The notes below the pieces were generated by a model that did no database searches, was not told where the DNA came from, and was given only the letters and a program-made list of their open reading frames with translations. From Brachionus manjavacas (taxonomy: Eukaryota > Rotifera > Eurotatoria > Ploima > Brachionidae): a stretch of DNA of 64,000 bases. The translations under genes were made by a program, and so were the position numbers. The stretch is from contig JAHQIY010000002.1 of the NCBI GenBank assembly GCA_019054805.1, positions 2,914,001-2,978,000 of the forward strand, in the 5' to 3' direction. This document shows positions 57,601 to 64,000 of this stretch, in pieces; position 1 is the first letter of the stretch, and each line of letters starts with the position of its first letter.

Positions 57601-59288
57601 AATTACATATTTTATTATATTATTTATTCATATTATATTATTTTATATTTTATTTTTTTGCAATATAAATTCTATATTAACTGAACTTGAACGTTCGAAT
57701 TGAAAGAGAAATAATATTAGATATTTTTATCTCTAATTTATTTTTTAAGAAATAAATTTATTTGTTAAGTTGAATTGGAATTATCTATTACAATTTCTGA
57801 TCAGACGACTCATTGGTAAAATGGTTTTAAAATTTAAAAAAAAATTTCAAAATTGATTCTAGTAGAAAAAAAATCGGCATTGAGAATTTAGGAAGGCAAA
57901 TTATTTTTTAAACTTCTTTTCTTTGGATCTTAAACTCTTTCTGCAAAATGTATCGACTGAACTATAAGCATTTTTAAATCATTAAAATTAGATTTCAAAG
58001 CTATTGCAGATAAAGATTTTTGAATATCTGAAACCAACTTATTATCATGCTTTGCATTTTGATCCTAATTAACAATGGTTCGATTGTTTTATATATTGGA
58101 ATTGGCAACAAAAATGCGTATGCAAAAAAGCATCAAATTCACTGGAAAGAAGAATTTACCGCTTGAATCAGGCTTGAAGTATTCATGCTGCTCTTCGTAT
58201 CTAGAGTAGCTTTGTCTGCTATGTCTGGCTGGTGGATGATAAGGATCAATGTTTCTAGTTTGATGATAATGAGTTTCATACTCGTAATCAACTGGCCGTT
58301 GGCTCTGGTATTTTTTAGGTGACAAAGAAACATGATTTGGTTGATGGCTATGGAAGCCAGTATGGCTAAAAGGCCTAAAGTTGTTTATTATGCTGTCATC
58401 TGTTCTAGATAAATTATAATTAGATTGGTTGGTTTCATAACCAGACCGTGTTGGATAATTGTGTTGCTTAGAAGATTTTTTTAAATCAGAATTTTGTTGA
58501 ATACAATAAGTTGTATTTAAATCATCATCAGAGACATTATTGTTGTGAGATTTTTTGGTTTTAGATACTTCGATTTGTTCGACTGGTGTCTGTGTTGAAG
58601 TGGTTATAGCATCTTGTTGTGTGAGCGACTGTTCCGGTCTAAAATTTAGTTCCTCAACAAGACGCTTATTTACCTCTAAAAGTTGACCGTTTGCTTGTTT
58701 TAATTTCCTTTTAAAAAATTAGATTTATTATTAAAATTAGTAAGATTAAAAATTAGGCTTTTCAATAATATACTAAATAAAAGCTTTGTAAAAAAACGTT
58801 TTTTAAAATATTTTTTAAGAATTTACTTGACCAATTTGAAAATTCCGATTGATAAATTAAAATTGGCATTGTGAATTTTAGGAAAACATTTTTTTAAATA
58901 AAAATAAAATATCTTTGATGCCATTTTAATTTTTACATTCCCTGTTAAATATTTTATCAAATTATTTTCATGGATCAAGTGAATAAAATGTTCAAAATGG
59001 ATAAATTTAGATTTTTATTTCCAAAATTTCCTAAAATTAATTAGGAGACATCTTAGGTTCAACATAAAAATTATGAAAACTTTTCACAAAGTTTTACAAG
59101 TCTCAATTGATAGTATTCTACACTCCTACTTTTCTAAAATTCAAAATTCTTACGGCAAATAAAACTCAAATTTTCTGCTATTTTTAATTATATTTAATTA
59201 TCATTAATAAGTTATGGATTTGAAAAAATTAATTAATAATTCATAGATTAGCTGAATTAAATTGAACAAGGTTTTACCTGTTGTTCCG
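54698..59288 (-). CDS. Coiled-coil protein with C-terminal CAP-Gly domain (at least five exons, 5' end open)
   Basis: Exons on the minus strand: 59288-59278 (11-nt microexon, tentative), 58707-58160, 55597-55232, 55145-54809, 54755-54698. Every junction restores the frame (split codons G+AT, G+AT, GC+G), and the introns have GT-AG ends; the last is only 53 nt. The protein starts in a helical stretch (QANGQLLEVNKRLVEELN), then has a long polar linker rich in Tyr, His, Ser and Arg. A basic/acidic segment with EEDEYEDRKKK follows, and finally a CAP-Gly domain: GDVIKFSRPGGKISKG, YFGLELD, GKHDG, RYFQARPNKGVFVSF, ending AWG. CAP-Gly domains bind C-terminal EEY/F motifs of tubulin and EB proteins; the usual GKNDG is GKHDG here. 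The large intron (55598-58159) holds a LINE scrap and a repeat copy. Coiled-coil exons at 62.7-63.7 kb on the same strand may be its 5' part. Confidence 0.85.
56850..57128 (+). mobile_element. LINE C-terminal relic inside a CAP-Gly gene intron (antisense)
   Basis: Plus strand reads SVFNVWNSLLQNV and NNSFKAKLDRW (about 56863-56946), matching the closing segment of L2/CR1-type LINE proteins. The frame stays open a further 60 codons (LEPLVKVLDAVYIQKK) to TAA at 57123, so this copy is relatively well kept. Confidence 0.75.
57131..57205 (+). repeat. Direct repeat flanking interspersed repeat copy 2, left
   Basis: CTATACTAACTGAACTTGAA (57132-57151) and the following bases recur at 57669-57745 (AGAGAAAT.ATTAGATATTTTTATC). 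The two copies bracket the 450-bp repeat. Confidence 0.8.
57217..57671 (+). repeat. Interspersed repeat, copy 2
   Basis: Second copy of the repeat at 51558-51962, in the same orientation, inside a CAP-Gly gene intron. Slightly longer because of a TATTATATTATTT expansion near 57605-57650. Confidence 0.85.
57669..57745 (+). repeat. Direct repeat flanking interspersed repeat copy 2, right
   Basis: Near copy of 57131-57205 (CTATATTAACTGAACTTGAA start). It could be a long duplication made when the repeat moved, or a tandem duplication containing it. Confidence 0.8.
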
Positions 59289-60127
59289 CTGCCAGAATAA
59301 TAAAAATAAAAGAAATTAGTATTGTTTATTTAATTTATTGATTTATTTTATTGAAAAATTCTTATTATAAATTGATTTTAAAAATGTTTTTTCATAAGTG
59401 TTGATTAAATGATTTAATGAATATTTCTGTACAGTATATCACAAAAAGTTAGAATCAAACTTTTTTTTCTATTTGATTGATTTTTTGTTCATTATTTCCT
59501 TAACTCGGCTATTTCTCTTTCAGTCTTTGTGTGATTTTTCAAAAAACATGCAATTTGCCATCTCTGTTGATCAGTTATTTTATTTTTACCCATTTTTTCT
59601 CTATTATGCCAGATTTTTAGGTAGTCTTACTTTTAAAAAGGTATTATTTGAAAAAAATTCATAGTTAACGATTTTTTCAATTGCAAAAAAACATTATTTT
59701 TATTTTTTTCAACTTTATTTCTACTTTTTTGTGACATACTGTACAAACAACATTTCTTGTAAGAAAAGCTGGAATGAATGAGTTTCAATAAATTTGAATA
59801 TTTTTTTCTATTCTTAATTTTTTGACTAAAATTTATTTTAAATTGTAAAAAAATTAATCTATATTATGTAATCTAAAAAAATGGATTAAGACAATTATAA
59901 TAGCACTATACTCAAATATTAAAGTTTAGTAAGTATATGCATGAAAATTTTTAATACTTTTGACTACTTTTTTTCACACATTTGGGATTTAAATATTAAG
60001 ATAGGTTTAGTTTATATCCAATTTATCATGATTATTTAGAGATTATCGTTTATTTTAAAAAGCTATTTATTTTCTTACTATTATAATAGTTTTTTATATT
60101 TTTTTATTAAAATTTTTATGAGCGTTT
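59289..60127. other. AT-rich sequence, probably intronic
   Basis: No exon or element recognised; a 63-codon Phe-rich frame at 59473-59664 (+) is noise-like. Confidence 0.35.
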
Positions 60128-60165
60128 TAGCTTCTCCTGAAAGGGTTGATTAAATACAAAATTAA
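60128..60165 (+). mobile_element. Isolated LINE 3' end (hairpin plus tail)
   Basis: TCTCCTGAAAGGG (60133-60145) followed by GATTAAATACAAAATTAAAT. It matches the minus-strand motif at 28285-28240 (CTTCTCCTGAAGGAGG, then TAATTAAATTCAAATAAAT), so both are ends of one family. Confidence 0.6.
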
Positions 60166-60349
60166 ATATCATCCCTAAATAATATTTTTTAAACATTTTT
60201 GACAAATTGTATTGGCTTTGATCTTTTTTGAAATTTTTTGAACGACAAAATAAATTAAAAGGAATTAATTTTAAATTTTTTTATTAGAAAAACAACGGAA
60301 CCTTTAAATTTCCGTAAAGACTACTCTAATAAATTAAAATGATCTTTTT

Positions 60350-61318
60350 GGTAGCCCATGCCTGGGTTATGCAGATGGTCTTATTGGAGTCATAAATAAC
60401 AAAGCCGAGAAGATGTCAAAGCAATTACAGGAAGATTTAGACATATTGAATGAATGGTCAAATAGATGGTTGACGAAACTAAATGCTTTAAAGTGTAAAA
60501 CAATGTACATTGGAAAAAAGAGAGAAAAAATGTACTAAACTTTATTGAATGAAGGAAAAAATGTTACGTTAATAGTAACACTGGTTGAAAAAGATCTGGT
60601 TGTAATTGTTTCTAATGAACTTAAATGGAACAAGCAATGCAGGACGGCAGCGGCGAAAGCAAAAAGGGTTCTTGGAAAAATCAAGAACTCATTTGTATGC
60701 CTAGATCAAGCTACGCTGAAACTTTTATACACTAGTCTCGTAAGACCACATCTTGAATACGCAGTGAGTATGTGGAGTCCTGCAACAAAGTCCGACATAT
60801 TAATTTCAGAAAAGGTACAAAGAAGGGCAACAAAATTAGTCAAATCATTGAGGAACGTTTCATATGAGGATAGACTAAATACCTTTGGACTTACAAGTCT
60901 AGAAGATCGTAGAACTAGAGGAGACCTCATTCAAATGTACAAAATAATCAATGGCTTTGAGAAAATTAATCTTGTGATAAGTATCAATTCTTCTAAAAGT
61001 TTGGCACTAAATTTAAGAAGGGAGAATAAAATGAGGCTTACAAGAGAATCGACCAAACGCGGCTCATACAGATGCAATTTCCTTAAAAATCGAGTAGTGT
61101 CAAAATAGAATAACCTGTCACAGTACAGTGTCAGTTCAAAATCAATCAACAGTTTCAAATCAAGGATAGACAATGAATTGTTTAGCAATGGGCAAAACAA
61201 GAGAAGAAAGACTATCAAAGCCCTTCAGGGGCTAAATGCTGACAAGCGTTACTATAGCATAGAAATACTATAGTCTCAATACTATAGTCTAATACTTCAA
61301 CTACTACTACTACTTTTT
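60350..61318 (+). mobile_element. LINE family A, 5'-truncated, with (CTA)n tail
   Basis: Starts abruptly within RT, just before the catalytic box, and ends in ACTACTACTACTACTT (61301-61316). It contains the hairpin AGCCCTTCAGGGGCT (61219-61233). Best-preserved family A copy in the window; other copies are at 9670-9900 and, more diverged, 16965-17700. Confidence 0.92.
60365..61270 (+). pseudogene. Family A reverse transcriptase, C-terminal part
   Basis: Begins LGYADGLIG, where the catalytic YADD has become YADG. It continues LQEDLDILNEWSNRW, a stop near 60537, KDLVVIVSNELKWN, LVRPHLEYAVSMWSP, EKVQRRATKLVKSL, TSLEDRRTRGDLIQ and NFLKNRVVS. A TAG at 61106-61108 replaces the expected Trp of the WN.LS motif, after which the frame goes on through SINSFKSRIDNELFSNGQ. 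Loss of a catalytic Asp and two stops make it dead. Confidence 0.88.
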
Positions 61319-61959
61319 TAAGTTTATTTGTTCAGATTCTTTTAAAGAAAATTTTATTTCAAATTTTTTATAACCAATTTTTGAAAAATCTCCAAAGCCC
61401 ACTAAACGAGTTGAAGTTAGTTAACTAGTGTTTCTCCTAATTATTCGACTGAAGCTCGATAGCATCAGGCTTCACTTATATAAAAAATTTATTTCTTTTT
61501 AAAAAGATTTAATCAAAAACCTTAAATGATTGTAAAAATTTTTGGATCAATTGTCTATTTTGTCCCTAAAAACCCCATGAACGATTAGATAATCATAAAA
61601 AATAGTGAATAACAAAAAATAACTCATAATAAAAAAATTTCACAATTAACTTATTAAACAATTTAAAAAAAGTATAAATACTAAATTAAAATTTAAAAAA
61701 TGATAATTAAACATAGATGATTTAATTTTTTGATTTAAAAAAATTTGAAGAGATAAAAATCACATTTGTAAAACACAAATTTAGTTATAAAAGATAAAAA
61801 TACATAGATACCTTTGTATTTAGATTAAATAGACATGTAAATTTCCGAATATTGAATTTTTTAAATTTATTGATCAAATATAACTTGTTTTTAAACAGAA
61901 ATGTGTTTTTTTCCAAACTTATTTAATTTATTTGTTCGACTAAATACTAAAAAATAAAT
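61319..61959. other. AT-rich sequence between two LINE fragments
   Basis: A GAAGC/GCTTC stem (61453-61475) resembles LINE 3' hairpins; nothing else recognised. Confidence 0.35.
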
Positions 61960-62490
61960 GACATACCAAAAAGAAACAAAAAACGGCCAATACTCTCTTC
62001 TTTTTGCAGATGATTTGGCTACTTTTGTTATTTTCAAAAAGGTATGAAATCTTGAAAATATTATTAATAAGTACCTAAAAGAAGTTGAAATATGGCTTTT
62101 CAAATGGAAAATGAAAATCTCTATTGAGAAGTCATGTTAAATGATCTTTGAATAAAAAACTAATGTTAAAATTAATATTAAAATTAATCTTGATCTTAAA
62201 ATTAATGATAGCAATTAAAATAAAGAGGAAAAAGTCAAATTCATTTAGTCTCAGTAAATAATATCAAAAAAATATAAGTTTTTCACAATAAACTAAATCT
62301 ACTAACAGTTTCAAATCGCCTTTTTGAGTTGAGTGAGAGATATGTCAGGGCAGGATTGAGTAATTCTGTTCTACTGGTCGTCAGACTGGTGGAAGAAAAT
62401 AAAGAAGGTTTCGAATCAAGATATATCGAATATCTAACTCCATTGTGTAATTGCTACCTAACAATTTATTCCTTTTTTCCTGAACTATCA
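61960..62490 (+). mobile_element. LINE family B fragment (RT core and C-terminus)
   Basis: Plus strand carries the catalytic box YSLLFADDLATF (about 62001-62036), then INKYLKEVEIWLFKWKMK and ISIEKSC. After a deleted or unreadable stretch comes LTVSNRLFELSERYV and LVVRLVEENKEGFESRY (62306-62430). The last part matches 23912-23628 (-). FADDL followed by W.FKWKMK.S..K differs from the family A type, so this is a separate lineage. Confidence 0.85.
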
Positions 62491-62675
62491 AATATTTAAA
62501 CATGTCTTACTTCTAGTTATTTCAACATATCGTTTTTAATTTGCTTTTGACTTATATTTTTTATTTCATTTTATCTTATTTGACTTTATTTTAATATCTC
62601 TATTGGGATCAATAATTTTATTTTATTTTTTCTAAAGCTTTTATCTTAATTGAAACAATGAAATTTTATAAATAC

Positions 62676-63729
62676 TTTAATTCATTCTTAAGATCACCCA
62701 AATCGATGAGCAAGCCTTGTTCCCGTTCGAACAAAATCTTATTCTCTCCAATTTTGACGCGAATCTCAGCATTTTCTTGTTTTAGTAGAGATAGATTTTT
62801 TTCACACTTGGTCAACTCGGTGGAATATTTTTCATTTTCAGCTTCCAGCTCCCTTATTTGCCTCTCATAAGTCTTGAGTTTTTTTTTCAATAATTCAGGA
62901 CTATTCGGATCAAACATGTCAATAGTCTTGCAATTTTTTTCCATAGTCATTCGACTGATTGTGTCTTGAGCTTTCATCAATTCTTCCATAGCCACGTCTT
63001 TCTCTCGTTTAAACACCAGCATCTCTTTAATCTAAAATTTGAGAAAAAAATAAAATGCCCCTAGTCCATGCAAATAGTCAACTCGAAATTTACATATGGG
63101 TTATTAATGTCCATTGTCTTGGCTGTTTCGTCTTTGAGCAAGTCGAATTGAGTGCTATACAAAGGAATTTTGGCTTTGAGCATTTTATTTTCTAATTGTA
63201 ATTCATTGATTTCTTTTTGTAACTGAACAATATCGAGGTCTTTTTCTTTCAATTCATATTTTAGCACATTTAAATAGTCATTCTAAATTTAAAATTTAAA
63301 TTTAAAAAAAGGTTAATTAACAACAACAAAAATCTAAATAAAAGTCTCGAACATTTTTCACTTCATTTCGACTCAGCACTAAGCCATAATCTTCAGTCTC
63401 TTGCTTCACAGGCAAACTAAGACTCGAGCTAAGGTTCTCTGACTGAGAGCTACTCGACACATCCGAGTCCTGGTAGGAATTTTTAGTATTGCGCTTGACC
63501 GTGACATCTGTTTTGGTTCGCTCATCCTCATCTTCCTCTACCTCGCTTTGCACCATGTTTATCACCAAACTGTCATCAATAGACTTGATTCTAGTTCTTT
63601 TTTCGTCGTTTTTGTCCCTTGCGAACGACAATGCGGACAAAGACTGCGAATTATAGGACTTAATCGGCTCTGGTTTGACCACATTTTCGACTAGATCGTC
63701 GATTACGTCCCTATTTTCTTCACTAGGCA
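62676..63729 (-). CDS. Coiled-coil protein exons, possibly 5' part of the CAP-Gly gene
   Basis: Three exons on the minus strand. Exon 1 starts at ATG 63729 (MPSEENRDVIDDL), ends near 63353, and is acidic and Ser-rich (SEVEEDEDERTK, SSSSQSENLSSSLSLP). Exon 2 is 63282-63094 and exon 3 is 63031 to about 62698 or 62676. Exons 2 and 3 join in phase 0 across a 62-nt intron (GTAAAT/TTTTAG). Exon 3 contains DPNSPELLKKKLKTYERQIR and, with exon 2, is almost pure coiled coil (KEKDLDIVQLQKEINELQ; IRELEAENEKYSTELTKC). The exon 1 donor is weak (GTTCGA or GTGAAA) and the exon 3 donor ambiguous (GTGATC or GTATTT). An acceptor-like TTTTATTTTAG directly before the ATG suggests an upstream exon. Neither exon 3 donor links in frame to the microexon at 59288, so one more exon would be needed to join the genes. 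Confidence 0.65.
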
Positions 63730-64000
63730 TATCTAAAATAAAAAAAAAGAAAAAAGTTGTTTCCTTTTTTGGCAATTAGTGAACAAATTCGTCTATTTCA
63801 GGACACAAATAACTCAGATTGTATTTGAATTTGTATTTAAGCAAAAATAAGCTGATAAGAAATTAGTCTCTATGGAAACAGCCTGCGATTTATTGATCAA
63901 TTAGACTAAAAACTAGAAAATGAAATACTCAAAATTATAAGTTTATTAAATGCTTTATTAAAAATTAAAAAAAAATTGAAAAACAAATTATTTAAGTACT
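63730..64000. other. 5' flank of the coiled-coil gene
   Basis: AT-rich; T-rich tract plus acceptor TTTTAG directly before 63729. No further exon recognised before the window ends. Confidence 0.3.

Overview
The window is nuclear DNA of an AT-rich animal. Three things show this: spliced genes (GT-AG introns, several only 53-86 nt long), conserved metazoan families (a tailless-type nuclear receptor, guanine deaminase, CCHCR1, a CAP-Gly protein, 7TM receptors), and much non-LTR retrotransposon (LINE) debris. No bacterial operons, rRNA, tRNA or CRISPR were seen. The very low GC, short introns, standard stop codons and LINE load fit a small-genome spiralian such as a monogonont rotifer (Brachionus-like). 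That assignment is an inference, not proven here.

Layout. 0-3 kb: the last two exons of a gene running in from the left, an internally deleted LINE, and a 58-codon Gly/Tyr-rich gene with its own TATA box. 5.4-6.4 kb: a single-pass membrane protein with a C-terminal PPSY motif. 7-10 kb: a pile of LINE fragments, one of them strikingly GC-rich. 10.5-11.8 kb: guanine deaminase. 14.1-14.7 kb: a secreted Gly/Met-rich protein with a TATA box. 15-25 kb: a gene-poor stretch with LINE relics. 25-31.3 kb: the tailless gene (three coding exons, large introns carrying antisense LINE relics) with a GC-rich, probably regulatory upstream region. 31-39 kb: a desert with one complex non-repetitive island. 39-51 kb: a rhodopsin-type GPCR (-), CCHCR1 (-) and a 7TM receptor with a large ectodomain (+). 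51-64 kb: a free-standing cathepsin-propeptide (I29) protein, a small soluble protein, a C-terminal CAP-Gly gene, and coiled-coil exons that may be the 5' part of that CAP-Gly gene.

Coordinated themes. CCHCR1, the CAP-Gly gene and the coiled-coil exons all point to centrosome or microtubule biology, but their proximity may be chance. At least two LINE families recur. Family A has a (CTA)n tail. Family B carries the C-terminal motif LTVSNRLFELSE. Several LINE 3' ends share one design: a short stem-loop, often followed by a simple repeat, with the stem sequence changed on both sides between copies. Every LINE fragment I can place inside a gene is antisense to it. One sits exactly on the last visible CCHCR1 splice donor and duplicates it.
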